From Cytobacillus praedii (GTDB lineage Bacteria; Bacillota; Bacilli; Bacillales; Cytobacillaceae): a stretch of 64,000 nucleotides of DNA. The notes below the pieces were generated by a model, which saw only the letters and a list, made by a program, of their open reading frames with translations, was not told where the DNA came from and did not search any database. This document shows, one piece after another, positions 43,799-53,688 of the stretch; the stretch's first letter is position 1, and every line of letters begins with the position of its first letter. The stretch spans positions 1 through 64,000 of the forward strand of contig NZ_LMBX01000009.1 of assembly GCF_001439605.1 (NCBI RefSeq). Direction: 5' to 3'. The translations under genes were made by a program, and so were the position numbers.

Positions 43799-45044
43799 TT
43801 TTTGGATTATCCTCTGGCATACGTATTTTAGCAAACTTAAAACGAAATCATTTATTATTACTTCACTCATAACGCTAGTGCTAATTATTGGTTTAACCAA
43901 TATGACAAAAATTATTGATGTTTTTAGTGATGATGAGCAGGGAGAAAAGGTTGCTGTCATTGATCAATCAGGCGAGCTTTTTGCTCCTTTTCAGGAGCAG
44001 ATAAAGTCAATTAATAAGGATGTTCACCTGCAGCTCTATGAAGGCTCGGAGGAAGAGGGAGAAAAAGCGGTTAAGAACGATGAGTTTAAAGGACTGCTTG
44101 TTTTATCCCAAGATAATGAGAAGCTGCCACAAGCCTCTTTTAAAGCAAGAAGCATCGCGGACTCCACCCTTCCAGCTACATTACAGCAAGGCTTGCAGCA
44201 AATAAAAACACAAGCAGCCGCAACGCAGATTAATTTAACACAAGAGCAATTAGGAAAGCTATATGAACCGGTTGCATTTAGTAAAACAGCTCTTGAGGAG
44301 AATGCAAAAACAGAGGAAGAATTAAATCAAGCAAGAGGACTTGTGTATGTTCTGTTATTTGTTATTTACTTTGCAGTTATCATGTACGCCAATATGATTG
44401 CAATGGAAGTTGCAACGGAGAAATCCTCACGTGTAATGGAAATACTGATTTCAAGCGTTTCTCCAATAAAGCAAATGTTTGCCAAAATATTGGGGATTGC
44501 CTTGCTTAGTTTAACACAGATGGCTGCATTCCTTCTGATTGGCTATTATTTTGTAAAGCAAAACTTAGAAACGATGGACAGCGGATTTTTTGAGTTCTTC
44601 GGTTTTGGGGATATTCCCGTACAAACGATTATTTATGCGGTGGTATTCTTTATCCTTGGCTATTTCTTATATGCGACATTAGCAGCCTTCCTTGGCTCGT
44701 TAGTAAGCAGAATTGAAGATGTCCAACAGATGATCACCCCGATGACGATTATGATTGTTGCAGGATTTATGATTGCAATGGTGGGCCTTGGCCAGCCAGA
44801 AACAACCTTTATTACGATTACCTCCTACATCCCGTTTTTCACTCCGATGCTGATGTTTATGCGTGTAGGAATGCTGACATTGCCTGCATGGGAGCCGCTG
44901 CTCGGTATTGCAATTCTGCTAGTTACGATTGTTGTGCTAGCTATCTTTGGAGCAAGAGTATATAAGGGCGGCGTATTAATGTACGGAAAATCGAATTCAT
45001 TTAAGGATATTAAAAAAGCATTGCAATTAACTAAGAATAAATAG
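43791..45044 (+). CDS. yhaP: ABC-2 type permease YhaP
   Basis: From ATG 43791 the protein has 417 residues: an N-terminal helix (FIITSLITLVLIIGL), a large extracytoplasmic domain (about residues 40-185) and five to six C-terminal helices (GLVYVLLFVIYFAVIMYANMI, MEILISSVSPIKQMFAKILG). This is the ABC-2/NatB exporter layout. Paired with YhaQ as in B. subtilis. Confidence 0.92.
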   Translation: MNNFWIILWHTYFSKLKTKSFIITSLITLVLIIGLTNMTKIIDVFSDDEQGEKVAVIDQSGELFAPFQEQIKSINKDVHLQLYEGSEEEGEKAVKNDEFKGLLVLSQDNEKLPQASFKARSIADSTLPATLQQGLQQIKTQAAATQINLTQEQLGKLYEPVAFSKTALEENAKTEEELNQARGLVYVLLFVIYFAVIMYANMIAMEVATEKSSRVMEILISSVSPIKQMFAKILGIALLSLTQMAAFLLIGYYFVKQNLETMDSGFFEFFGFGDIPVQTIIYAVVFFILGYFLYATLAAFLGSLVSRIEDVQQMITPMTIMIVAGFMIAMVGLGQPETTFITITSYIPFFTPMLMFMRVGMLTLPAWEPLLGIAILLVTIVVLAIFGARVYKGGVLMYGKSNSFKDIKKALQLTKNK

Positions 45045-45057
45045 TTATTAGGAGAGG

Positions 45058-45083
45058 GCTTGCCAACTTGGCGAGCTTTTTTC
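45058..45083 (+). terminator. yhaP terminator
   Basis: GCTTGCC and GGCGAGC pair (one G-U) followed by TTTTTT. Confidence 0.8.
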
Positions 45084-45177
45084 ATTAAATAAAAAAAAGA
45101 GGTCGATTTTAGTGAGAACGTGCATTCGCTTTCGAAATCAGTTAAAATGGTAAAAAAGAAGACGAGAGGATTATTTT

Positions 45178-46401
45178 ATGAAAAGATTGACCTTTATTCA
45201 TGCTGCTGATTTGCATTTAGATAGTCCAATGGTCGGGCTCAAATCATTGCCAGAGCAGATTTTCAAGAGGCTTCAGGAGAGCACCTTTGAAGCTTTCGGG
45301 AAAATTGTTGATTCGGCCATCCTTCACAATGTGGACTTTGTTATTATTGCTGGTGATTTATTCGATGGGGAGGATCGCAGTATTCGTGCACAAACCAGGT
45401 TTATTAAAGAAATGAAGCGCTTGGAAGAAAAGCATATTCCCGTTTTTGCCGTACATGGCAACCATGACCATATGGAAGGAAATTGGACACACTTGCCTAT
45501 GCCAGAAAATGTTTATATTTTCCCTCATGACGTCACAGCAAAAACATTTACGAATCATATTGGAACCTCCGTTAATCTTTATGGATTCAGTTATCCAAAA
45601 AGACATGTTTATGAACGTATGATTCAAAGGTATGAAAAGAAAGATAACGCTGATTTTCATATTGGAATTTTGCATGGACAATTAGAAGGAAATAGCGATC
45701 ATGGCACCTATGCACCATTTACTTTAAAGGAATTGCTTGATAAAGGCTTCGATTATTGGGCTCTCGGGCATATCCATAAACGAAATCAAGTAAATTTACA
45801 GCCTCCTGTCATCTATCCGGGCAATATTCAAGGACGAAATCGGAAAGAACTGGGGGCGAAGGGCTGTTATTTAGTCCAGCTAACGGATGGGGAGGCGGAA
45901 ATGACGTTTATCGAATCCTCCACAGTCAATTGGCGAGAATTAACAATCGATGCTGCAGCTTTACCCTCCTTTCATGAAATTTATGCAGCCTGCAAAAAAA
46001 CGGTAGACCAATATCGATTGGATCACAAAGGAATTATTCTTTCCCTAACGCTTGAAAACGTAGATATTCCACATCAGGATTATAAAAGCCTTGAAAACGG
46101 TGATCTTCTTGAAATCCTTCAAGAGGATGAAAAAGAGGAGAAAGCTTTTGTGTGGATTGCAGATCTATTGATTAAGGAAAAACTTGAATGGACATATGAA
46201 CAATTGTCGGTTGAATCTGACTTTTATCAGGAGCTTTTTCAGACAGCATCCAATAATCACTATTTAAATCAAAGCATTTCCTCTTTATATGACCACCCAT
46301 CTGCGAGAAAGTATTTAGATGAACTATCCGATGAAGAAAAGAGCCGAATAGCAGGAGAGGCGGAAAAGCTGCTGGTGAACTTACTTTACAAACCAAATTG
46401 A
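45178..46401 (+). CDS. yhaO: SbcD-like metallophosphoesterase YhaO
   Basis: The 407-residue protein is a calcineurin-type nuclease: FIHAADLHLDSPM (residues about 5-17), IIAGDLFDGED, VHGNHDHMEG, ILHGQLEG and LGHIHKRN provide the two-metal site. C-terminal about 150 residues form the capping region. It is the SbcD/Mre11-like partner of YhaN, whose gene follows after 12 nt. Probable role in DNA end processing. Confidence 0.93.
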   Translation: MKRLTFIHAADLHLDSPMVGLKSLPEQIFKRLQESTFEAFGKIVDSAILHNVDFVIIAGDLFDGEDRSIRAQTRFIKEMKRLEEKHIPVFAVHGNHDHMEGNWTHLPMPENVYIFPHDVTAKTFTNHIGTSVNLYGFSYPKRHVYERMIQRYEKKDNADFHIGILHGQLEGNSDHGTYAPFTLKELLDKGFDYWALGHIHKRNQVNLQPPVIYPGNIQGRNRKELGAKGCYLVQLTDGEAEMTFIESSTVNWRELTIDAAALPSFHEIYAACKKTVDQYRLDHKGIILSLTLENVDIPHQDYKSLENGDLLEILQEDEKEEKAFVWIADLLIKEKLEWTYEQLSVESDFYQELFQTASNNHYLNQSISSLYDHPSARKYLDELSDEEKSRIAGEAEKLLVNLLYKPN

Positions 46402-46413
46402 GGAGGTGAAGAG

Positions 46414-49413
46414 ATGAAAATAACGGATTTACATATTTATGGATATGGCAAGCTTTCTGGCCTGAAGATAGCCGATTTAAATGAATTTCAAGTATTCTAT
46501 GGGGAAAATGAAGCAGGCAAATCAACTATTATGTCATTCATTCATAGCATTTTATTTGGCTTTCCGACTAAGCAGCAGTCAGAGCTAAGGTATGAACCGA
46601 AGGATGGGTCAAAATATGGAGGCCAGCTTACAGCAATATTCCCAGCCCATGGAAAGGCTGTTATTGAGCGTGTAAAAGGCAAGTCTGCTGGAGATGTCAG
46701 GGTCACTCTTGAGGATGGGACGCTGGGGGAGGAAGAGCTCTTAAAAGAACTATTATCAAATGTAGATAAGGCACTCTATCAGTCGATTTTCTCCTTCAAT
46801 GTTCATGGTTTACAAAATATCCATCAATTAAAAGGGGAGGATTTAGGAAGATTTTTATTTTCTGCAGGGACATTAGGGACAGACCAGCTTATCCAAGCGG
46901 AAAATTTACTTCTCAAAGAGCTTGATTCACGTTTTAAACCGAATGGGAAAAAGCCAACTATAAACATCAAGCTGAATGAACTTAAACAGGTTCATCAAGA
47001 ACTGAAAAGAGCGGAAAAGCAAAATGAACAGTACTGGACATTTTTAAAGGAGAGAGTGGAGTTAGAAGAACAGATTACTTCAAACCACGAGGAACTTTTA
47101 CTTGTTCAGGATAAAAAGGCCCGATTAGAGGAATGGAGACATATTCAGCCTTTGAAGATGGAAGAGCAATTGATAGAAGAAGAACTGAGAACATTTGAAG
47201 AGATTCATTTTCCTATAGACGGCTTAACAAGAATGGATCGTCTGGAGCAAATGATCAAACCGCTTGAGGGGCAACTAGCTGGTCTTGTGCAGAGAAAAAA
47301 CCATTTGATTGTTGAGCTGGAAAATAGTAAACCAAATGAAGCTTTTATTCATAAAGAACCTGAAATTACGGCTGCAGTTGAAAGCCTCCCATTATTAGAA
47401 AAGCTTAATCAGGAGAAGGAAGAGCTGACAGTAAAGCTGCAAGAATTAACACAAGCTGAACTTACTTTAAAGGAGAAGCTTCATTTGCCCATACAGGAAG
47501 ACGAGCTGTTAAGCATTAATACAAGTGTCTTTATGAAGGAGAAAATTACTCATACGGAAGAACAGTATCGAAGGGTAAAGGCAAAAAAGCATGATCTAGA
47601 TGAACGATTTAATGAAGGGAGACAGTTGCTTGAAGAAACGGAAGAAAAAATGAAAATTCTAGAACAGCAGCGTCTTCCTGTATCAGTCAGACTTGAACTT
47701 GAGAAAAAAATAAAAGATACCAATCAAAGGGAAATAATTGAATATGAACGAACACAAATAGACGATAGACTTGCGTTTCTCCAATTAGCAGAAAAAAAAG
47801 AAATGGAAAAGACAAGAAGAAAGAAGGCGCAAGATCGTATTCAATTAACACTCTTCAGTATTCTTTTTATGATTCTTGTCGTCTTGGGGATTGTAAACGC
47901 GGAGTGGTTGCTAGTTATTGCCGGCGTGCTTGGCATGATTGTTACTCTCTATTTGCATTATAAAAAAATAACCAAGTCAAATGGTGATTTTTTTACAGAT
48001 GAAATGAAGACGTTAAAAGAAAAAAAGAGGGAGCTCATTCAAAAGTTGAATGAACATGATGATCAGGAGATGTCTGCTATTAAAATAAAGCTTGAGAACG
48101 ATAGGGAAATAGTCGAGCAGCTTCGACATTATCAGCTTTTATGGGAGCAGGGAAACGAACAATATGAAAGAATTATTGCAGCTTTTGAATCTTGGGAAAA
48201 GGCGAAATTGGAAGCAGAGAGAAGAATGATTGAACTTGGGGAAGAACTATTTCTCCCACGGGATATTGCTTTAAATTATTTAGGAGATGCTTTTCAGCTT
48301 ATCGAACAGCTGAAGAAGCTGTACAGAGAGAGAAAGAACATTTTTGAACGCAGTGAAACGGTTTCTATGCGGATAACAGAGATGATTGAAGGAATCTCTT
48401 CATTAAGTGATGCCTATTTGAAAATGGCTCCGTCAACTATCCAAGAAACGGCATACTTATTAAGAAAGTTACTAAAAGATGAAACAGAAAAACAAATAAA
48501 ACAAAGTGAAAAGCAGACAAAGTTTTCTGAGCTTGAAGAAGAATATGTAAGAAAAAAAATAGAACACGATCATTTTCTAATGGAGCAGCAAAAACTCCTG
48601 CAGCTCGCACAGGCAGAAAATATTGAGAACTTCCGAGAAATAGGGCAATGGGCAGAGAAAAAAAGACAGCTGAATGATAAGCTTAAAAATGTTGTAAGTC
48701 AGCTGAAACGTTCATCGTTTAATGAGGAAGAGATAGAAACATATATGAGCGTTACAAATATAGATTCGATTATACAAAAGCATACGGTAAGGATGAAAGA
48801 ACTGAAAGAAAACATGCCTATCCTGCAACAAAGCCTTGCTGAAATAAAATATGAAATTCAAGTAATAGAAGAAGGCGGCACATATGCAGATCTGCTTCAT
48901 AAATTTAAACAAATGAAGGCAGAGCTAGAGGAAGATGCAAAAGAATGGGCCAAGTATGCGATTGCAAAAGAAATTCTCGACAAGACGGTGGAACGTTTCA
49001 AAACCGAGCGGATGCCAAGGATGCTAAAAAAAGCGGAAGAATTTCTTACTTGCTTAACAAATGGAAAATATGTCCGATTGTATCTGAAGAAGGATAGCAG
49101 CGGTTTTCTCATTGAAAGCAGCAATCAGCAATTATTTGAAGCCAACGAAGTCAGTCAGGCTACGATGGAGCAGATCTATGTTGCATTTAGGCTCTCTCTA
49201 GCATTAACTATATATGAGAAGCTTCCATTTCCAATTATCATTGATGATAGCTTCGTGAACTTTGACCATGTAAGAACAGAGAAGATCATGAGCCTATTAA
49301 AAGGCATTGAAAATAGGCAGATTTTATTTTTTACATGTCACAAGCATATGCTGCCATATTTTTCACAAAATCAAATTCTAAACGTAAATCATACAGCAAG
49401 TTTACTAGTATAG
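46414..49413 (+). CDS. yhaN: SbcC/Rad50-like ATPase YhaN with membrane hairpin
   Basis: The 999-residue protein has Walker A in YGENEAGKST (about residues 30-39), long coiled coils, and the C-terminal Walker B region PFPIIIDDSFVNFDH. Unlike canonical SbcC, the centre (about residues 476-520) contains two hydrophobic helices (LTLFSILFMILVVLGIV and WLLVIAGVLGMIVTLYL) that could anchor the coiled-coil apex in the membrane. YhaN/SbcE works with YhaO on DNA. GGAGGTGAAGAG precedes ATG. Confidence 0.92.
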   Translation: MKITDLHIYGYGKLSGLKIADLNEFQVFYGENEAGKSTIMSFIHSILFGFPTKQQSELRYEPKDGSKYGGQLTAIFPAHGKAVIERVKGKSAGDVRVTLEDGTLGEEELLKELLSNVDKALYQSIFSFNVHGLQNIHQLKGEDLGRFLFSAGTLGTDQLIQAENLLLKELDSRFKPNGKKPTINIKLNELKQVHQELKRAEKQNEQYWTFLKERVELEEQITSNHEELLLVQDKKARLEEWRHIQPLKMEEQLIEEELRTFEEIHFPIDGLTRMDRLEQMIKPLEGQLAGLVQRKNHLIVELENSKPNEAFIHKEPEITAAVESLPLLEKLNQEKEELTVKLQELTQAELTLKEKLHLPIQEDELLSINTSVFMKEKITHTEEQYRRVKAKKHDLDERFNEGRQLLEETEEKMKILEQQRLPVSVRLELEKKIKDTNQREIIEYERTQIDDRLAFLQLAEKKEMEKTRRKKAQDRIQLTLFSILFMILVVLGIVNAEWLLVIAGVLGMIVTLYLHYKKITKSNGDFFTDEMKTLKEKKRELIQKLNEHDDQEMSAIKIKLENDREIVEQLRHYQLLWEQGNEQYERIIAAFESWEKAKLEAERRMIELGEELFLPRDIALNYLGDAFQLIEQLKKLYRERKNIFERSETVSMRITEMIEGISSLSDAYLKMAPSTIQETAYLLRKLLKDETEKQIKQSEKQTKFSELEEEYVRKKIEHDHFLMEQQKLLQLAQAENIENFREIGQWAEKKRQLNDKLKNVVSQLKRSSFNEEEIETYMSVTNIDSIIQKHTVRMKELKENMPILQQSLAEIKYEIQVIEEGGTYADLLHKFKQMKAELEEDAKEWAKYAIAKEILDKTVERFKTERMPRMLKKAEEFLTCLTNGKYVRLYLKKDSSGFLIESSNQQLFEANEVSQATMEQIYVAFRLSLALTIYEKLPFPIIIDDSFVNFDHVRTEKIMSLLKGIENRQILFFTCHKHMLPYFSQNQILNVNHTASLLV

Positions 49414-49496
49414 GATGAGTTTCTCGTCCTCCTTATCAAACGAAAAAACAGATCTATATGGTATACTATTTTTATAGAAGGGAGAGTGCGGAATAT

Positions 49497-50441
49497 ATGT
49501 CAAAGGGAATTATGTTTTACGATGTTGGAGAACAAATTGAACAGTTTCTATTAATTAAAAATGCAACGAAAGGAATTGCCAGTAATGGGAAGCCTTTCTT
49601 AACATTGATATTCCAAGATAAAAGTGGAGAAATTGAGGCGAAGCTTTGGGATGTGTCTGACGGAGATGAAAAGACCTTTAGTCCAGAAACGATTGTGAAA
49701 GTAACTGGAGAGATCTTAAATTACCGTGGGCGCAATCAGCTGCGAATCCGTCAGATTCGGCAGGCATCTCCAACTGATCCAGTTAAATTAGCAGATTTCC
49801 TTGAAACAGCTCCTTTAAGTACAGATGAAATGATGGGGAAAATAACGCAGTATATTTTTGAAATGAAAAATCCGAATATCCAAAGAATTACTCGTCATTT
49901 AATTAAGAAGCATCAGAACGCATTTCTTGAGTATCCTGCAGCGACTAAAAATCATCATGAATTTGTATCAGGTCTAGCGTTTCATGTCGTTTCTATGCTT
50001 GATTTAGCTAAAGCAATTGCAGGACTTTATCCGAGCCTGGATAAAGACCTTTTATATTCCGGTGTCATCCTTCATGATCTTGGTAAAGTCATCGAGTTAT
50101 CTGGTCCGATATCAACCATGTACACGATTGAGGGAAACCTGCTTGGTCACATCACTATCATGGTTAATGAAATCGGAAAAGCTGCTGATGAACTTTCAAT
50201 AAACGGAGAAGAGGTCCTCGTTCTGCAGCATTTAGTTTTGAGCCACCATGGGAAGGCAGAATGGGGCAGTCCGAAGCCTCCACTAATTAAGGAAGCTGAG
50301 ATCCTTCATTATATTGATAATCTTGATGCAAAGATGAATATGCTTGATCGTGCATTAGAAAGAGTAAAACCAGGCGAGTTCACTGAAAGAGTATTCGCAT
50401 TAGATAATCGCTCCTTCTACAAACCAGCTTTTCATAAATAG
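49497..50441 (+). CDS. yhaM: 3'-5' exoribonuclease YhaM
   Basis: From ATG 49497 the protein has 314 residues, the length of B. subtilis YhaM. An OB-fold (residues about 15-90; [22 protein letters not shown]) is followed by an HD domain with [38 protein letters not shown] and HLVLSHHG. It degrades RNA from the 3' end with metal ions. The yhaO-yhaN-yhaM order is conserved. Confidence 0.94.
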   Translation: MSKGIMFYDVGEQIEQFLLIKNATKGIASNGKPFLTLIFQDKSGEIEAKLWDVSDGDEKTFSPETIVKVTGEILNYRGRNQLRIRQIRQASPTDPVKLADFLETAPLSTDEMMGKITQYIFEMKNPNIQRITRHLIKKHQNAFLEYPAATKNHHEFVSGLAFHVVSMLDLAKAIAGLYPSLDKDLLYSGVILHDLGKVIELSGPISTMYTIEGNLLGHITIMVNEIGKAADELSINGEEVLVLQHLVLSHHGKAEWGSPKPPLIKEAEILHYIDNLDAKMNMLDRALERVKPGEFTERVFALDNRSFYKPAFHK

Positions 50442-50448
50442 TTTTTTT

Positions 50449-50483
50449 CAGCCGTTCCCTCAAGAGAATAGAGGGAACGGCTG
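50449..50483 (+). terminator. yhaM terminator
   Basis: CAGCCGTTCCCTC and GAGGGAACGGCTG pair perfectly over a 9-nt loop, followed by TTTATG. Confidence 0.8.
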
Positions 50484-50623
50484 TTTATGTTTAAAGGGAA
50501 AAGTAAAATAGTTGTAACATTTTATATTTTCTTATGAATAGAAAGTATGTAAGGATAATCATAATTTCTGATTGGAGGCATAAATTTTAATAAGGCTAGG
50601 ACAATCCTTCAATTAGGGGGTAT

Positions 50624-50806
50624 ATGAAGTTGTTGACGATACCATTTTGGGCTTATTTTGTTGTTGCAGGAATTCTTTTAAGTGCGTATATGGCTTTCAG
50701 GACTGGAAAAGAGGAACGGAAGGTGGAGAATGAAAGCATCGAACTAGAGGGAAGAGTGTATATGGAAAGAATACAAAAGGAAAAGGAAGCTAGAAGAGGA
50801 GTATAG
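50624..50806 (+). CDS. yhaL: Sporulation protein YhaL
   Basis: A 60-residue protein with one N-terminal membrane helix (IPFWAYFVVAGILLSAYMAF) and a charged helical tail (EERKVENESIELEGRVYMERIQKEKEARR). AGGGGGT precedes ATG. Size, topology and location between yhaM and prsA match YhaL, a sigma-E-controlled sporulation gene in B. subtilis. Confidence 0.88.
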   Translation: MKLLTIPFWAYFVVAGILLSAYMAFRTGKEERKVENESIELEGRVYMERIQKEKEARRGV

Positions 50807-50807
50807 A

Positions 50808-50835
50808 AAAATAGGTCCCAGAAGGGACCTATTTT
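50808..50835. terminator. Bidirectional terminator between yhaL and prsA
   Basis: AAAATAGGTCCC and GGGACCTATTTT form a perfect 12-bp stem with a 4-nt loop. Confidence 0.9.
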
Positions 50836-50849
50836 GTTTAGGTAATTAT

Positions 50850-51716
50850 TTATTTATTTTCAGTGCTGCTCTTTAAAATGTCTTTTAAATCTTTGTCATT
50901 GATTTTAACTTTAGCATCTTTCAATTCACGTTCCATTGCTTTTTCAATAGTTGCTCCGTCAAGCTTGGAAACCTTCACTTCATATTCCATTTCCTTTTTC
51001 ATGTCTTCAAAAGGTTTTTTCTCTTTTTTCTCTGTTGTTTGGATAATATGATAGCCATGCTGTGATTTAACTGGTTCACTGATCTCATTTACATCTAGTG
51101 CATAAGCAGCCTCTTCAAATTCAGGAACCATTTGTCCAGCTCCAAACCAGCCAAGATCGCCACCATTTGCTGCAGAACCTGGGTCTTTAGAGTATTCTTT
51201 TGCTAAATCTTCAAATTTTTGACCTTCGTCAAGCTTTTTCTTAACTTCTTTAGCAGTTGCCTCATCTTCAACTAAAATATGACGGGCTTTAATTTGTGGC
51301 TTGTAATTATCGTAGTATTCCTTAACTTCCTTATCTGTTACTTTCACATCTTTAATAGCAGCTTTTTCCTGCATTAGACCTGTTTTGAATGTTTCTTTTA
51401 GATCAGCCTCATCTTTGAATCCGTTTTGTTGCAAGGCAAGCTCAAAATTAGCACCAAACTGTTCTTTAAGCTCATCAACCTTTTTATTTAATTCTTCATC
51501 TGTTACTTTGTATTTTTCTGAAAGGACTTTTTCGTAGACAAGCTCTCTTAATGCTTGTTCACCATATTTTTCTTTCATTGCATCATAAAGCTCGTCCTTT
51601 GAAATATCACCAGCTTTTGTTTCAACAACAACATCTCCAGACCCATTTGTGCTGTTACATGCTGTTAATCCTAAAACCCCAGCTGTAAGTGATAGGGTAA
51701 TAATCCATTTTTTCAT
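50850..51716 (-). CDS. prsA: Foldase lipoprotein PrsA
   Basis: From ATG 51716 behind TAGGAGTG the protein has 288 residues with a lipoprotein signal peptide ([19 protein letters not shown]; lipobox LTAC, lipidated C20). A parvulin-type peptidyl-prolyl isomerase domain spans about residues 135-225: [50 protein letters not shown]. PrsA folds exported proteins outside the membrane. In-frame sequence further upstream to 51833 has no ribosome site. PrsA, Hpr and Ecs in the same window all affect extracellular enzyme production. Confidence 0.96.
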   Translation of the reverse strand: MKKWIITLSLTAGVLGLTACNSTNGSGDVVVETKAGDISKDELYDAMKEKYGEQALRELVYEKVLSEKYKVTDEELNKKVDELKEQFGANFELALQQNGFKDEADLKETFKTGLMQEKAAIKDVKVTDKEVKEYYDNYKPQIKARHILVEDEATAKEVKKKLDEGQKFEDLAKEYSKDPGSAANGGDLGWFGAGQMVPEFEEAAYALDVNEISEPVKSQHGYHIIQTTEKKEKKPFEDMKKEMEYEVKVSKLDGATIEKAMERELKDAKVKINDKDLKDILKSSTENK

Positions 51717-51991
51717 GTTGAACACTCCTAATTGTATTTGTTGATATTCGATTTCACAAAACTTACTATACCATAAATGACTGGTAGAACAAAAACAATA
51801 ACCTATAATGCGGGTAAGAAAATATGTATTCACCTATCCCAATTCTTTCGTTTAGTCATATGATAAAAAGAAAACATTCATACGAAGAAATTAGCTGGAG
51901 CAATAATTTTGGATAAGTCGTGATATCTGCCTATTCGCCCGTGGAGGCAATTGAATAGGATATGTTAGCAACATGAAAGGAGGGTGTACTC

Positions 51992-52081
51992 ATGGGTGCA
52001 GGGTATGGACACGGCGGAGGTTTCGCGCTGATCGTAGTGTTATTCATCTTGTTAATAATTGTTGGCGCAGCTTGGCTATAA
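51992..52081 (+). CDS. YjcZ-type tiny sporulation membrane peptide
   Basis: A 29-residue peptide [29 protein letters not shown] behind AAAGGAGGG. The [18 protein letters not shown] pattern defines the YjcZ family of tiny Bacillus membrane peptides expressed in sporulation. It is followed after 22 nt by a near-duplicate. Confidence 0.92.
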   Translation: MGAGYGHGGGFALIVVLFILLIIVGAAWL

Positions 52082-52103
52082 CTTAAGGAAGGGAGGAAGC
52101 ATT

Positions 52104-52199
52104 ATGTCTGGGGGAGCTGGATATGGACACGGTGGAGGCTTTGCCTTAATCGTCGTTTTATTTATCCTTTTAATTATTATTGGTGCATCTTGGTTGTAG
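52104..52199 (+). CDS. YjcZ-type tiny sporulation membrane peptide, second copy
   Basis: A 31-residue peptide [31 protein letters not shown] behind AGGGAGGAAG. It differs from the previous peptide mainly by two extra N-terminal residues, indicating recent tandem duplication with many synonymous differences in the DNA. Confidence 0.92.
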   Translation: MSGGAGYGHGGGFALIVVLFILLIIIGASWL

Positions 52200-52235
52200 T
52201 GGCAGGGACATAAAGTTTATCCGCCCTATGTAAAG

Positions 52236-52265
52236 AAAAGCGGAGGAATGATTTCCTCCGCTTTT
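52236..52265 (+). terminator. Terminator of the YjcZ peptide genes
   Basis: AAAAGCGGAGGAA and TTCCTCCGCTTTT pair over a 4-nt loop. Confidence 0.9.
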
Positions 52266-52290
52266 TCTGTATGCCATTTTTCTTTGTCAA

Positions 52291-52470
52291 TTATGCATAT
52301 AAAATTTCAACAAACGAGGATATCAAAAGGATAGTCACCAAAATATTAATCGTTCGAAATACTTTAGGCTGCCGATCTTCAGGTATATCCTTTTGAAGGC
52401 AAAGGGAATTTGTCATTTTGTTAATATTATATAAAATAAAAACAGCAAAAATTATAAAAATGGAGATCAT
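52291..52470 (-). CDS. 59-residue two-helix membrane protein
   Basis: AAAGGAGGG is followed by ATG 52470 and a 59-codon frame. Two hydrophobic helices (MISIFIIFAVFILYNI and INILVTILLISSFVEIL) flank a short hydrophilic loop with KDIPEDRQPKVFRT. The ribosome site is strong and the frame coherent, so I consider it real. Not recognised; located between YjcZ genes and a DUF3267-like gene. Confidence 0.7.
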   Translation of the reverse strand: MISIFIIFAVFILYNINKMTNSLCLQKDIPEDRQPKVFRTINILVTILLISSFVEILYA

Positions 52471-52601
52471 AGAAAAATTCCCTCCTTTAAACAGTCAGAT
52501 GATTTAAAAAATGACCTACAAGTTTGATATGTTATTTACAATAACAAAAATTTAAGAAAAAAGATAGTATTTAAGATTCCATAAATATTATTATGGATAG
52601 A

Positions 52602-52624
52602 GGTTGAATTATTTCTCTTTCAAC
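52602..52624 (-). terminator. Terminator of the DUF3267-like gene
   Basis: GGTTGAA and TTCAACC pair; on the minus strand it is followed by TCTATCC, so the T tract is weak. Confidence 0.5.
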
Positions 52625-52627
52625 CAA

Positions 52628-53176
52628 TTAAGAATAGTTGCTTCTCAGCAAAATTTCAAAGCCTTCATCGTTTTCTTCAATATATGAACGATTGGGAGCA
52701 GAAAGCACATTCTTGGCACAAATGAAATCAGAAAAACAAATGCCAACATGAAAGGCTAGTAAAATGGTAGAATAGTGAACATAATGCGGAAAATAAAAAC
52801 ATGCCAAAATCAATAAACTATTTATCGTGACAAACGGTGTAAATAATGCGACAATAAATTTCCATTTGGCTATTGGCTCATTAACTTTAATCTGAATGAC
52901 CGGCAATAGTCCATATTTCATGGTTACTAATTTTTTTATTTTACTGCCAAGATGGGCTACTGGTAAATAATGTAGAAGCTTATGAAACGGGTACATGAAC
53001 CATAAGCAAATAATAAATAATAAGAAATAGTTATCGTAAAAAGAAGTAACCCTAAACACATATTGAGCAGGTACGTAAATTATAATAAACGTTAGCAACA
53101 TTGTTAAGGAAGACATAAAGAAAAGTCTTTGAGATCCATAATGCTTGTTAAAGTTAATTGTCTTCCAGCAATTCAT
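52628..53176 (-). CDS. DUF3267-like membrane protein
   Basis: From ATG 53176 behind GGAGGT, the protein has 182 residues with four hydrophobic segments (MLLTFIIIYVPAQYVF, YFLLFIICLWFMYPF, FIVALFTPFVTINSLLILACFYF, STILLAFHVGICFSDF). A HKLLHYLP segment (HxxxH) sits after the second helix, as in DUF3267 proteins, which resemble membrane metalloproteases but lack proof of activity. Position between prsA and yhaI corresponds to the yhaJ/yhaK region of B. subtilis. Confidence 0.75.
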   Translation of the reverse strand: MNCWKTINFNKHYGSQRLFFMSSLTMLLTFIIIYVPAQYVFRVTSFYDNYFLLFIICLWFMYPFHKLLHYLPVAHLGSKIKKLVTMKYGLLPVIQIKVNEPIAKWKFIVALFTPFVTINSLLILACFYFPHYVHYSTILLAFHVGICFSDFICAKNVLSAPNRSYIEENDEGFEILLRSNYS

Positions 53177-53347
53177 TGTATCATACCTCCACAAGGAGAA
53201 AATATATTTCCATAAAACTTACTAAGATACTTTACGATGAAAATGCGAAAAAATCAATAGGGAAAAAACATAGAATTTGTCGAAGAATAATCATGGACAT
53301 ACACCAGAATATTTGTGGCTGGTATGATTGATAAATGGAGGAACAAG

Positions 53348-53683
53348 GTGGATATTTACATATTGATGGAGAAAATAAACAAACTTGAATATCATCAAAA
53401 GCTGCTTTTGAAGGTTATTGAAAACCCGAATCATTCCTTCTATAAATTAGTGGTTGAAAAATCGCTTGCGGAAAAGGATGTAAAGGTATTCAATCAAATT
53501 TGTGAAGAATTGAACATAAAGTGGGAAGAACAGAAAGCGGAAGGTTTTGTTTATTTTCATCCGCTTTATAAAGAATTTGAGAAGCGTTTACATCCTAATC
53601 TTACAGCTTATGAAGTAATTTATGCATGTATAAAACAGCAATTATTTCTTCCTTTAATGATAGAATTAAGAAGGTATCTTTGA
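53348..53683 (+). CDS. yhaI: YhaI (DUF1878) protein
   Basis: From GTG 53348, 4-11 nt after GGAGGAACAAG, the protein has 111 residues, all helical: MEKINKLEYHQKLLLKVIENPNHSFYKLV and NLTAYEVIYACIKQQLFLPLMIELRRYL. ATG 53366 is an alternative start. Matches YhaI in length and position. Function unknown. It ends only 5 nt from the end of the convergent hpr gene, with no terminator between. Confidence 0.86.
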   Translation: MDIYILMEKINKLEYHQKLLLKVIENPNHSFYKLVVEKSLAEKDVKVFNQICEELNIKWEEQKAEGFVYFHPLYKEFEKRLHPNLTAYEVIYACIKQQLFLPLMIELRRYL

Positions 53684-53688
53684 TTTCT

